This document shows, piece by piece, positions 21,901 through 30,256 of a DNA stretch of 64,000 nt; within the stretch, counting starts at the first letter, position 1, and every line of letters begins with the position of its first letter. The translations under genes and the position numbers were made by a program. The notes under the pieces are model-generated. The model saw only the letters and a program-made list of their open reading frames with translations, had not been told where the DNA came from and ran no database searches. Source of the stretch: Branchiostoma floridae (lineage: Eukaryota > Chordata > Leptocardii > Amphioxiformes > Branchiostomatidae); the NCBI RefSeq assembly GCF_000003815.2, contig NC_049979.1, forward strand, positions 35,128,600-35,192,599. The letters run 5' to 3'.

Positions 21901-24241
21901 TTTGTGTGTGGCACTGTGTGTATTTGTAGAAGACCATCATAACTCGACAATGCCTTTATGGATTGTATGTGGGTAGGTCTTGATGAGAACTAGAAATGAT
22001 TAAATTTTGAGCCCCCTAGCGGCTTATTACATAACTGCAGCAGAGCCAATGGGTTTGATATCTTGAGCCCTGGACATGCTGTGATCACTATTTTTCGCAG
22101 TAGATAGCTCTTGTTTACATTAACTGTGTAGTCCAGTAGTTTAGCGCCCCTTTCTCTGGTCTGGACCAAGAAGCTGTGAGTTCAAATCTGGCCGTGTCCC
22201 TCACCCAACATGCACGCTACTGGAAAGGTCTGCAGTTCTTATATGTAGGATGGAATGTTAAGCAGTGATCCACAATGTACTTGTGGAAAAGAGCTAGGGG
22301 AATTTCCCAGATACAATGTAACTGTACAGTAAATACTGTAATAATGCCTGTCTGTTCTGTCCAGACCAGTCAAAGCATTATAACTATTCAGGGAGATAAC
22401 CTTGAAACACTTTTATTTTCTTTCCCTTTTTATCAAAGCATGGCATTAGTTGCACTGAAAAAAAGTCTGAGCTGACTTAAAAACAGGGTTGAACATATGA
22501 TGCTCTGCCACAATGATGAAATGACGAGAGATAGACTTGTTTAAGGACTGTAACGTCAGCTTAACTTGCCATTATATGTGAACTAGTCCATAACAGGATA
22601 TGTGTACATATCTATTTTTAATGTACTTGGACATTAGACACTCACACTTTGATGCTGATTGTTGTTGTCCATTTCAGTGCTAACCTGTCCAAGGCAGCCT
22701 GGGGAGCCCTGGAGAAAAACGGTGCCCAGCTGATGATCAGGTCCTACGAGATCGGAGTTCTCTTCCTCCCTCAGGACTTTGTGAGTTGTCTTGTTTCAGG
22801 GTTTTTCATTTGTTTCTTTGTTTGAGCCCTGGTTTATCCACAGAAAACTTAAATCGGCCAACTGGCTGCTTCTAGTTAAGAAGAAAAGATTGATATATTC
22901 TACTTGATACAGAATTACATGATTGAAGTTAGAGTCTACTGTGTATATTTTGTTATTTAATGTCTGCCATCTGCATGCCAGAGAGGCTCCTGTATGTAAG
23001 GAGGTTATAGGGAAACCCCTTTAAACTCCTCACTGTAAGATAGAGGTGATGTCCTTGGTGCTGATACTATAATAGTTGTTATGAGTTCAAAATGTAAGTT
23101 CCATTACAAGTCACAGAGAGGGTTTTGAAATAATATCTGTAATAAGTTTGAACTATTTTAAGCAAAAGAATATTTAAGTCACAATACAAAATTTAATGTA
23201 GTTCTCAATTGTTAAAAGAATTGAAGATGAAAGTTTGAACAATTTTTTAACTTATTTATATATGTTGGAAACATTGTGAGCAAAGTAACAGTGAAAACAA
23301 GGGTAATGCAGTCTGACTTTATAATGGTGAATTAATTTTTTGCTGTCATCACATTTCAGATTTCATCTGCAAGATTTGATTTATTGCTTTATGATGTTAA
23401 AAAGTAATGAAGAGGCCCCTACCATACTGGTGGTTTGTTCTGGAGTTCATAAAAACACAGTGTGTTGATGTTGTTGTATATTCCCTTCAGGGTGAGGACA
23501 CAACATTTGCTGTGCACGCCTCCAACTCTGAACCCTTCCCCATTCCATATGACCTGCCACCACTTCCTTATGGCACAAATGGTAGGTACATGTAGTTTAT
23601 TATATTATTTCATAAGACAGCGTGTCAGAATATGCAAAAACTTAAATTGTTAAACTGATTTCTCCAGAATTGGATATGGTACTACAACATGGTCATACTG
23701 AAACTTGTCCTCTCTCCATGTAATCATACAAATGTGTAGTGTATGACACAAGTGTGACTTTTTTATTTTCAATGTACATGCAAGAGGTTAAATCATAGCT
23801 AGCAATTATTATATTTTCCTCGTACAGAAAAACATATTATTTTTGCTGGTGTGTTCTTTTACTTTCTTCTTCTGTCAGTAGCCAATCAGAGCTTAGATTA
23901 GATTAGATATTAGCCGTTTTTGTAAATATGGAGAATCTTTTTACTGGCCCACACAGTACTATAAGACACGCCTGATGGTATAATTATGTTAAAGACTTGG
24001 TCCGAAAACCAAGTAGATGTAGTTTGTTTCTTTACCGGCCCTCAATGCGACAGGCCTATAATGGTAGAATGTTGTGTGCGAGTTTGACAAAAGGCTACAG
24101 GGAAAATATTCTGAATTTAACACCATGATTTAATGTAATTTTATATTTCCTCTCTCCCAACTCACAGACCAGCCTTGGGTTGTGGACATTCCATACGTCA
24201 ACAAACCGGACAGTCACGGGTGCATCTGGCAACCTTCATAA
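6929..24241 (+). CDS. TDP1: Tyrosyl-DNA phosphodiesterase 1 (3' part of gene)
   Basis: This enzyme hydrolyses the bond between stalled topoisomerase I tyrosine and a DNA 3' end, a nuclear repair step. Nine exons join in phase: 6929-7099, 9045-9123, 9372-9560, 11977-12025, 21172-21238, 21743-21850, 22678-22780, 23491-23581 and 24168-24241, giving about 309 residues to a TAA stop. Landmarks in order are [75 protein letters not shown], the second HKN motif (PHIKTY for His and Lys, then [16 protein letters not shown] for Asn) and [11 protein letters not shown]. The first HKN motif and N-terminus should be upstream but were not found, so the entry is partial. The donor after 9560 is GC (TTG then GCAAGT). 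The 12025-21172 intron contains another gene on the opposite strand. Catalytic residues present look intact. Confidence 0.93.
7100..7685. other. TDP1 intron, diverged GGGTATGGACACT repeats
   Basis: At about 7310-7425 degenerate units of the form GGGTATGGACACT occur, related to the tandem array at 8821-8990 in the same intron. Otherwise non-coding. Confidence 0.5.
7686..8166. mobile_element. MITE family C, complete copy
   Basis: The ends are inverted repeats: TAGGCCACACCAATTTAATT at the left, and AATTAAATTGGTGTGGCCTTA-like sequence at the right, extending inward through TTGGTTCA. The interior is T-rich and non-coding. Partial or diverged relatives lie at about 2340-2408 and 52406-52634. It sits in a TDP1 intron. 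Confidence 0.75.
8821..8990 (+). repeat. About 20-bp tandem repeat (GGGGGTATGGACACTACTG)
   Basis: Eight or so imperfect units of GGGGGTATGGACACTACTG type, in the intron just before the TDP1 exon at 9045. Apparent open frames here are repeats of MDTTGGT and are not genes. Confidence 0.75.
9561..11976. other. TDP1 intron with microsatellite
   Basis: This intron starts with GC instead of GT and ends with TAG before the 49-nt exon at 11977. It holds the ACTC microsatellite and a weak open frame at about 11238-11369 (+) that contains [18 protein letters not shown] but ends in a stop and has no recognisable family, so I do not call it a gene. Confidence 0.6.
9602..9841. repeat. (ACTC)n microsatellite
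   Basis: Imperfect CTCACTCAGT units run into a pure ACTC tract from about 9752 to 9840. A second short ACTC tract lies at 12081-12140 in the next intron. Confidence 0.9.
14652..14745. repeat. CA-rich microsatellite
   Basis: Alternating ACAC tracts interrupted by CATGCCCACAAACACACA units. Confidence 0.85.
15153..15502. mobile_element. Inverted-repeat element family B, copy 2
   Basis: Starts CAGGGCTCAAACTACCACC and ends GTATTTTGAGCCCTG, matching the ends of 2906-3240. The interior shares CAGGTTAGTGCAAGTA with that copy. Non-coding, inside the large TDP1 intron. Confidence 0.7.
16207..17402 (-). repeat. 84-bp coding tandem repeat (14 units)
   Basis: Fourteen units of about 84 bp, each encoding a variant of [14 protein letters not shown] then [14 protein letters not shown]. 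One unit is a codon shorter (PLTLPNTYW) and one is two codons longer (NTFMYWPW); all length changes keep frame. The tract CATGGCCAGTAGGTGTTAGG on the plus strand marks each unit. Because the unit is a multiple of three, other frames are also open, which produces long false open frames on both strands. Confidence 0.95.
16207..20139 (-). CDS. LRR transmembrane receptor with YWPWEIP-repeat tail
   Basis: A single uninterrupted frame of 1310 residues, start ATG at 20139-20137. Residues 1-30 form a signal peptide ([14 protein letters not shown]). A Cys-rich N-cap (about 36-66) precedes about six LRRs at 102-260 ([16 protein letters not shown] type). A membrane span lies at about 529-552 ([20 protein letters not shown]), followed by a cytoplasmic tail of about 758 residues. 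The tail first has Tyr motifs ([38 protein letters not shown]) and a duplicated segment with MPFYADA and HVVRNR. From about residue 913 to the end it has fourteen 27-30-residue repeats with [16 protein letters not shown] receptors usually bind ligands or act in adhesion or immunity; the tail suggests multivalent phosphotyrosine or adaptor docking, which is inference. The gene lies wholly inside a TDP1 intron on the other strand. I do not recognise a named orthologue. Confidence 0.88.
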   Translation of the reverse strand: MIRMHLRGGRKQNAAILFLLLFASACVESNGPRVLCKTAGWFKCVPYSNKLGSAFTGYNTNKCVMCEVMKEAAASGSPFPLLARARSVAIRGYPFHVLSPKSLTLLNQSVVDTLGLIDAEITEVENNTFAGFSHLYQLSLDSNRLTKVKQTWFTGLENLLSLMLSNNHIRQIEPGSFVHLTRLHVLSLMNNLLQVVDPSWLFGLKGRMTMNLGLNEINSISPGSFQHIELTWLDLMGNDLSCLDGDVLGGQSSLLRLHVSSGMLASVHDGRPHGMLWSLHRMANWFRGSTMVVEVPKFLFCARFMAYELLFGWMFDSSSNVPGNIELGRVNPGISCGALDGSLSLISIQTPAVVLATAGSLADKLVPNTLEQCRQVWEYHVGITVSVGLVGSPIVRLVSMATGNASYEGVAMTFVQTHNTNTLTTTETRCSQMHTTPTNDPNDNTKNITCILLTKDEHAVLSFTMPPVKCKTPTTSTTHFKTTDRSTKPPHYSEQFHTENDYTSSEPGDNSTLQVGNTPGSDVPTATDGVLISVVVSAVVSLVIVLLVVLAWKVCTPKSNAGDEGTGDDAHIWTIPPGVAFPGLLRSASLPARPSKMAPVDAVSCRSLPAVLDSIEPTYSEIPDDIATAQRPLPCLPHTYWEIPDDAISGVVRSASLPVVTCTDRGAPDDAASCRSLPAVLQSIEPTYSGIPDHIAAAQRPLPALPRTSCEIPDHETAAQRPLPTRLHTYSEIPDDESGPMPFYADAEFSLHVVRNRRQDRRAIRENGVTYGSAEQAKAQSSTLPAPPQTYSEIPDESRPMPFYADAADFSFHVVRNRGQNRLATRDSTTTFSRHQSGRSIATYGLAEQTKVQPNIFYRKATEVEGIRACRQLRTALVSQPADQGVRNQNVTDSEAHIAFLTSPPGYCPSDVSRDGTHNTTWRVSLPHVSLPNTYWPWEIPVQGARNISRRASLPRVTPPNTYWPWERPGEGTHNTPQREPLPHVTPPNTYWPWEMPGEGARNTPRHASLPHVTLPNTYWPWEMPGEGTHNTPRHAPLPHVTLPNTYWPWEIPVQGARYTPRRVSLPHITPPNTYWPWEITNEGTHNTQWREPLPLTLPNTYWPWEIPVQGARNISRRASLPRVTPPNTYWPWEIPGEETHNTSRHASLPHVTMPNTYWPWEIPVQGARNTPRRVSLPLVTPPNTFMYWPWEIPVQGARNIPRRASLPHVTMPNTYWPWEIPIEGARNTPRCASLPHVTLPNTYWPWEIPVQGAHNIPLRAALPHVTLPNTYWPWEIPVERARNTPRRASLQHVTLPNTYWPWDIPEKGT
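20140..21171. other. 5' flank of the nested LRR gene / distal TDP1 intron
   Basis: About 1 kb between the LRR start codon and the TDP1 exon at 21172. It must contain the LRR promoter if the gene has no upstream exon. I see no clear TATA box. Near 21025-21105 the sequences GGGGTATTCCGCATCGC and GTGATACAGAATACCC form a short inverted repeat. Confidence 0.4.
22120..22290 (+). mobile_element. tRNA-like SINE fragment
   Basis: TAGTTTAGCGCCC (A-box-like) and GAGTTCAAATCTGGCC (B-box-like) are spaced about 40 bp apart, as in a tRNA-derived SINE head, followed by non-tRNA sequence. It lies in the TDP1 intron between exons 21743-21850 and 22678-22780. It is not an intact tRNA: I could not fold a full cloverleaf. 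Confidence 0.5.
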
Positions 24242-25152
24242 TTATCATGGATTTGTCTAGAGTCCTTGGGGCATGTGGAGAAACAGGGAACCATAATGTA
24301 CAACAGGGATAGGTATACTGGGGTTAGGGATACAATCATAGCTAATCATAACATCAGGTTCATTGACAGATACCAGTAAGTACCAAAGATTGCACAGAGA
24401 AAAGTATGACATGTCTTTCTTGAACAAACAATGTAGTTTAACTGCAATATCCAATACAAAAATTGGACTCACTCAACTGAACAGCACCAGTCTTTGTCAA
24501 GGAATGAACAATCCACTGCTGTCGTGACGTCACGTTATGCAGATAGAACACGTGACTCAGTATTAAGCAGTGGATCGTAAGTTGCAGGAAGTCTATGGCG
24601 CCCACCATCTCTGTTTAGGGGTGGTTGTAAAGCTCTGATTTTACATTGCTTCTAGTGGGCACCATAGACTTCCTGTAACTTATGATCCACTGCTCACTGA
24701 GTCATGTGTTCAGTCTGCATAATGTGACATCCCAGCAGCAGTGGATTGTTCATTCCTTGACAAAGACTGGTGCTGTGTAGTCAAAAATTTGGGTGAGTCC
24801 ATTTCTTGTGTTGGATTTGATTGATTGATTTTATTTTGCACTTTAAAAAATGATACATACAGAAAATTATAGAATACAACAGAATGTGCAAGGGGGGAGA
24901 AAAAAGCCATGTGGCTTATACAAACTCTCCTGGATATTACAGTTAACTAATTCAAGAATTGACTTCTAACAACACAGATGAACTTTCAAGTTATGACACA
25001 TCTCTGTTAGCTAATATTTAATGTGCTGCAGGTCACATGTTCAACCAAGAACTCTAGGTCACTCAAACTCTTCTCAATAAGTGTGTTGGGTTCTTATACA
25101 ATGTCATGCAGAGCTTTGTTGCTTGAGGCACTCGCTTGAAGCTCCCTCATGC
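24242..25152. other. TDP1 3' flank
   Basis: Contains the fold-back element at 24449-24816. Just after it (about 24818-24915) is TGATTGATTTTATTTTGCAC and GTGCAAGGGGGG, which look like part of a dispersed repeat. No further exon was recognised. Confidence 0.45.
24449..24816. mobile_element. Large fold-back (hairpin) element
   Basis: Two arms of roughly 160 nt, 24449-24609 and 24653-24816, are inverted copies. Shared blocks include CACCAGTCTTTGTCAAGGAA, TGAACAATCCACTGCTG, ATTATGCAGA/GTTATGCAGA, GCAGTGGATC and AGGAAGTCTATGG. About 43 nt of unrelated sequence forms the loop. Small internal gaps show it is not brand new. It is probably a fold-back MITE. It lies 200 bp after the TDP1 stop and may be transcribed in its 3' UTR. 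Confidence 0.85.
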
Positions 25153-25407
25153 TTACATACAGAGTACCAGTACATACGGAGTACCAGTACACACAGAGTA
25201 CCAGTACATACAGAGTACCAGTACATACAGAGTACCAGTACATACAGAGTACCAGTACATACAGAGTACCAGTACATACAGAGTACCAGTACATACAGAG
25301 TACCAGTACATACAGACTACCAGTACACACAGAGTACCAGTACACACAGAGTACCAGTACATACAGAGTACCAGTACATACAGAGTACCAGTACATACAG
25401 AGTACCA
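25153..25407 (+). repeat. 17-bp minisatellite, left block
   Basis: About fifteen units of CAGAGTACCAGTACATA with occasional substitutions. All six frames are open, so the TEYQYIQSTS-type and VLVLCMYWYS-type open frames here are artefacts. The same repeat resumes at 31860, on the far side of the 6.45-kb insertion. Confidence 0.95.
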
Positions 25408-27088
25408 CCTGTGTGAAAATTTGCCCGTCCCGGACTAGTCCGGACCGGCATGAACCGTCAGTTCGAACCATGCAATAGTCCGGGGGTCGGACGGGTCGGT
25501 CGGACGGGACGGACGCTCGACAGTTCGCAGAACGGTTCGGACGGCCATAAAGGGTCCAGATTGGCCGCTTGGACTAGCCCAGACTACGTCCCGGACTGGT
25601 CCCGGACGGCATCGTTCGAACGCTTTCGGGCGGCGGCCTGGAGCGGGCCGTTCGAACGGTTCGAGCCGGTACGGCTCCGCCCGGGCCGGACGGCCGAACG
25701 GGCGGTTCCCATAGCAACAAAGCGATCCGGACCGTCTGGGGGCGTGCAGAGCACCGCGGGGCGCCGGTTCGGACGTCTGCGGACGTCTGCGAACCACCAA
25801 TTTACATGGCAACTGTACCTCCCAAACACCCGTGGAATGCGTAAAATCGTGCTGTTGTGAGGTGGAAATCGCTGCCCAAACAGTTCGGACGGTCTGAACC
25901 GCCGGAATGCCGTCACAAAATAGAAAGAATTTGAATGCAATTCATCCCTCTGCCGCCAGCGCTCCTATAGACAAAGTATTAATGACGGCTTGAAGTTACA
26001 GAATGACACCAGCCGCAAGACAATCAATGTAAATCACATGTGCCCTCACTTTGACGTTATGTGCGTGCGGAGTCCCAGGAAACATTTGATTGACCATGTA
26101 CAAAGCGTAAGTAATGGATTTCTGATGTCTTTCCGACTGAAGCGTGGTTACCAAACATGTGGTGGAGACACTATCACTAATATATGATATACATTCAAGT
26201 CCATAATCTAGAAGATTCATTTATAAACATCATTGAATGCCCTAATATATTCATGTCAACGCTAGGCACGTTACGCACCAGCGGCGGCGAGGGTTCAGTG
26301 ACCCCATCTCAAACGTAAACAAGAAGACGATCCTATGAAGAAGCCAAACATTTTGTTGGTGTGTGTTGAACTTTATTGTATTTTGTTGAAAGAAAGTTGT
26401 ATCTAAATATTGAATTGTAATATATATGTTAATCTAGTGCCACAAAATATTATTCTACGTGTCTAAAATAAGACTAGTTTTGATATAGGTGCTGGCCCCC
26501 ATACGTGAATTGAACTCTCCCACACTTGATTGAAGCCTCCCGGTCCTTTGGGACAGCCGCCCGACAAGTGCGCACATGTCTATAACTCGTTGTTTGTTGT
26601 TTATTTTACGTTCCATGTGTTAATTTTTGGCACAGTTTGCACATCCATTGACAGGAATACCACTAAGAATGATGTCGTCATTATACCCATTTCCTTTGTG
26701 TTTCTTGCCTTTTTTCACGAGCAAGTTATTCAAAGACGGGAAAATACGATCCAGATATCAATTTGCGAGCCAGTGGCTAGGCCACACCCGCACAGCGCGA
26801 AACTTTAGGTATAGAGGCGTGCCGCTGTCCATCATCGCGTGGCGACCGACAAAATAATTAGCAACCATATATCCGCTAGCTGGGTGTCATGCTGTCCGTA
26901 TTATAAAACGTCTGCACAATTATTATTGGAATCTTTCGGCAGTACATTTACTTTGCGCACTTGTAAGCGACTTTTGACAAGACTGGCCGGTGTTCCCGTA
27001 AAGCTTTCCTTCTGTCCTAATCCCAGCAAAACTGGTCTCCGGCCGGGGACAGCCGCCTACCAGACCGATTCGTAGGGCAGGAATCAAA

Positions 27089-27174
27089 ATGTCACACTAC
27101 AACGGGTCTCCAATTTCTGGAAGGGTGGCAAAATCACCAATTGCAACGTCCGGCCGCACCTTTGAGCTTCGGCC
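27089..27174 (+). CDS. Possible first coding exon inside the insertion
   Basis: An ATG opens 28 codons (starting MSHYNGSPISGRVAKSPI, ending TFELR plus two bases) that stop exactly at CGGCC followed by the perfect donor GTAAGT. The upstream 250 bp is GC- and CpG-richer than the surroundings, as for a promoter. I do not recognise the protein, and no following exon could be joined. It could be a captured host exon, the first exon of an element gene, or chance. Confidence 0.35.
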
Positions 27175-28426
27175 GTAAGTCTAGAATCTACTTAAATTAT
27201 TCAGCAAAGCAAATAGGATATAAAATCTGCTTGTCTCTAGTGTATAGTTATTGTGCATGTGATTTCATTAACTTTTGTAAAATCAACGATATTCAGAAGG
27301 CTTCAGAAGTACCACGAGTGATATCATACAATGTTGATTGAATGAGTAGAGATTAAAAGACGTCACCCTAGAGGATTATTGTTAACCTACGCCGTAGACG
27401 TTTCAACTTTCACATCGCTTGATAGATTTTTATGCCCGTCAAAGGCACATGTGTGAATAGCAGGCGAAATCTTTACTTGCGGCACAAGTAAATAAACGCT
27501 TTTTGAAAAGTTGGTAAGGAGGAACAATATTAAACGGGGAGGATTATTGTCGAGGAAATTCCGCTCGTGAGGACATGGATATAACGTCCTTGGGAGGAAG
27601 TTACTAGTATGCCATGGTGAGGAGAAGTAATTCTATGGAACGTTGATATTAATATTTTTCAGTTGTAGTTGTACTCTACTCTCTCTACTCTATATGAAGC
27701 ATGGACATGGACACCTGACGTGCTAATTCAGATTACGCTTAGTCTACAGTTTAGTCTTTGTTCTGTGCGTTTAGTCGTTACACAGCATTGGGCATGTACA
27801 CAACCAAGATACACTTACTGAAGTACAGAGAAGAAAACAAATTCGCTGGAATTTCACAGGTTTTATCCCCAGGGGCAGGCAGGCGAGTTTCTAAAGCTTG
27901 ACTCCCTGCTGACAATAATCCCGATAGCCCGTCCGAACGGTTCAAACGGTTCGGGATTTACTGTGGCGTGTCCAGAGATCCGCCTGGCTCCGACATGTCC
28001 GACCCGTGAGAACGTTGCCCCCAACCAGGGAGGTTTTATCAAACCCGGGACATTGAGGAAACAACTTCGTTACCTTCGTCATGGATTTAAAATTACCTCC
28101 GATCAGTGGTGTATGCGGAAATTGTAAGACGATCATAATCACATCATTATCTTCGCCGAGAAGGTTATATTTATGATATAATTTGCAACGGTACGTGGAA
28201 ACATGACTTCCTCTTTGCTGCAACAAGTGAATATTACGTCATCATACCACTGTGTTTCCACGAAAATGGGCGCTGAAACAACATTGTGCATAATACAGCC
28301 CACAGGAGTCCCAGTAAGTGCGGAAAAAATACATGCCTTCAGTTAGCCAGGATTTTGACTGTGCTGTTGATAATTTCACATCTAACACACTTGGTAACAC
28401 AGCTAAACTATGTAAAACAGTTTCTT

Positions 28427-28641
28427 ACCAGTTCAGTCTTGAACAAGAAGGGATGTTTGTATTCCAGTCCGTTCGTATTCCACGGAAGTTTCGGCAGTCG
28501 GTTGGAACAGCACCAGAACATAATTCCACACAAATTGTTTGTGTTGCTAGTCCTTTTCCATCTCTCCATGGTAGTTTGATGCATCCTGACCCGAAACGAC
28601 AACGTACAAACCCCTCACGCGACACCTCTTCCAACTTATCC
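28427..28641 (-). CDS. Possible exon inside the insertion
   Basis: On the minus strand an ATG opens a frame starting MDKLEEVSREGFVRCRFGSG and containing WRDGKGLATQTICVELCSG. It ends at a good donor (AACTG then GTAAGA). The frame also extends upstream to about 28766. Cys and Trp content looks protein-like, but I recognise no family. It lies between the two internal direct repeats of the insertion. A long plus-strand frame (28318-28737) overlaps it and is the competing reading. Confidence 0.25.
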
Positions 28642-30168
28642 ATGATAGTCTGTACATTTAGCCTTAGTATAAGACTAAAAAGCGGAAAAATAACACAGGA
28701 CATCAGGAAACGGTTTACTGATGAGTTTTCAATTTGAAATGACCGCGACGCACGCGCAATGCTCATGTTATCCCCAGGGGCAGACAGGGGAGTCTTTCAA
28801 GCTTGACACCCTGCTGACAATAATCGTGATAACCGGTCCGAACGTTCAGAACGGTTCGGGAGGCACTGTTGCGTGTCCTGAGATCCGCCTGTCCCTGGCC
28901 AGATCCAGGGCAGTTCTCTAAGTCTAACCTTTCATATTACGAAGGATGAAGCGTCCAAATTTCTCAGGGGAACATGACACCGACCCCTAGATTGTGCGTC
29001 ACCATCCCCAACCCCTATCAATTTGCGACGCACGGGTAGTGCATAGTCTCTCCTTCTGTAAGTGTAACGTGCTGGATGCAGCCATCCACGGCGTTTCTTG
29101 ATCCAGTCGTCGCTTCGACTAACGAGTAATATATTTTCGAATTTTTATTGTACGTTTATGCTCTTAAAGCTAAGTACAGGTCAAAATGATAAAGTAGTTC
29201 TAACGCTTCTAACAACAATATGCATATAAAATGGTGGCGTTAGATGTTCGGCTAACCGTTCCCCGTGTCCTGTTTTGGATACCGTACTCCAGCGTGACAC
29301 AGCACTGTATACGTACTTGTTTTTAGTCCCACTTTCTTGATATAATGTCAAGGGGAATATCACTGGTCGATTGAAGTCTCGCTGCTACAGGTCGTCCAAC
29401 AGGTGATCCAACCAGGTACTGCTCACAAGTTCCTTTCCGGCCAAAGCATGCGCTTTGACTCCAAACGATGGTGGAAATTTTGGTAAGTGAGAAACATTCA
29501 AAATGTTGCACTTCACAAATCATGTTAGGTATTGTCCACAAGGCGAGATAATGCCGGACGCCATGAAAGGCAATAAAGATGCTAAATACATTTTCAACAT
29601 TATCTCCCGTATTATTGCACATTTGGACAGAATCGTCGCTTGGTACAATGACAGTCAATCGAAACGTAGCGCAACTCAATGTCGTCTTATTTGTAAAGCG
29701 CCAGAGACAATTATTTAATCATAGGGTAGAAAGATTATATTTAGTTCTACAGAAAACAATGGTGGTCTGTAACTTTTCCCCGCCCGTTTTAACGCCGTGC
29801 GAGCATGATCAATCCCGAGTCGTATGGTGAAGACCTCAGGTGCCAGGGTGACCTACAATAGCATTGTCGTTTATTCTTCTTATAGTACTTTATTACACTG
29901 CGCTTGGAAGACAACGATTTTATTGGCGTGGGCAATGTAGTTAGTAAATCAAACACGACAGCAGAACGGACAATATAGCGTTCGTGTGATTTAGAAACGA
30001 AATACGGCGTGCCGAATTCTTATTCGCCATGCCACTGCGATTATCCAAGCGGTATCTGCTGTTACGTGTTTAAGACTTTTTTCTCATTTATCGCTAGAGA
30101 AAAATAAAGAGACAAACAGGACTAAAACATATTCATTCTTCATGAGAACAGACTTCGTAACAATGACT

Positions 30169-30256
30169 TGTTCATACCTATAGATATTCATATGTCTGTT
30201 TAGTTATAGACCTTACGAAAGTCGCTTTACTTTTGTCGTGTCAATAAAGATTTTAT
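30169..30256 (+). repeat. Dispersed retroelement-like 3' tail, copy 1
   Basis: CATACCTATAGATATTCATA, TATAGACCTTACGAAAG and TTTTGTCGTGTCAATAAAGA closely match 44461-44576. The AATAAA at the end suggests the polyadenylated 3' end of a retroelement. It lies inside the 6.45-kb insertion. Confidence 0.55.

Noticed and set aside
22120-22210. Intact tRNA gene
   Set aside because: A- and B-box-like blocks are present but no complete cloverleaf or acceptor pairing; called a SINE fragment.
25094-25478. Six overlapping open frames of TEYQYIQSTS and VLVLCMYWYS type
   Set aside because: Read-through of the 17-bp minisatellite in all frames.
25435-25940. Arg/Pro-rich open frames on both strands
   Set aside because: They arise from the GC-rich terminal motif array of the insertion and have no domain or splice context.
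28286-28737. 139-residue plus-strand open frame within the insertion
   Set aside because: No family recognised, and it overlaps an equally plausible minus-strand exon; not strong enough for a gene call.
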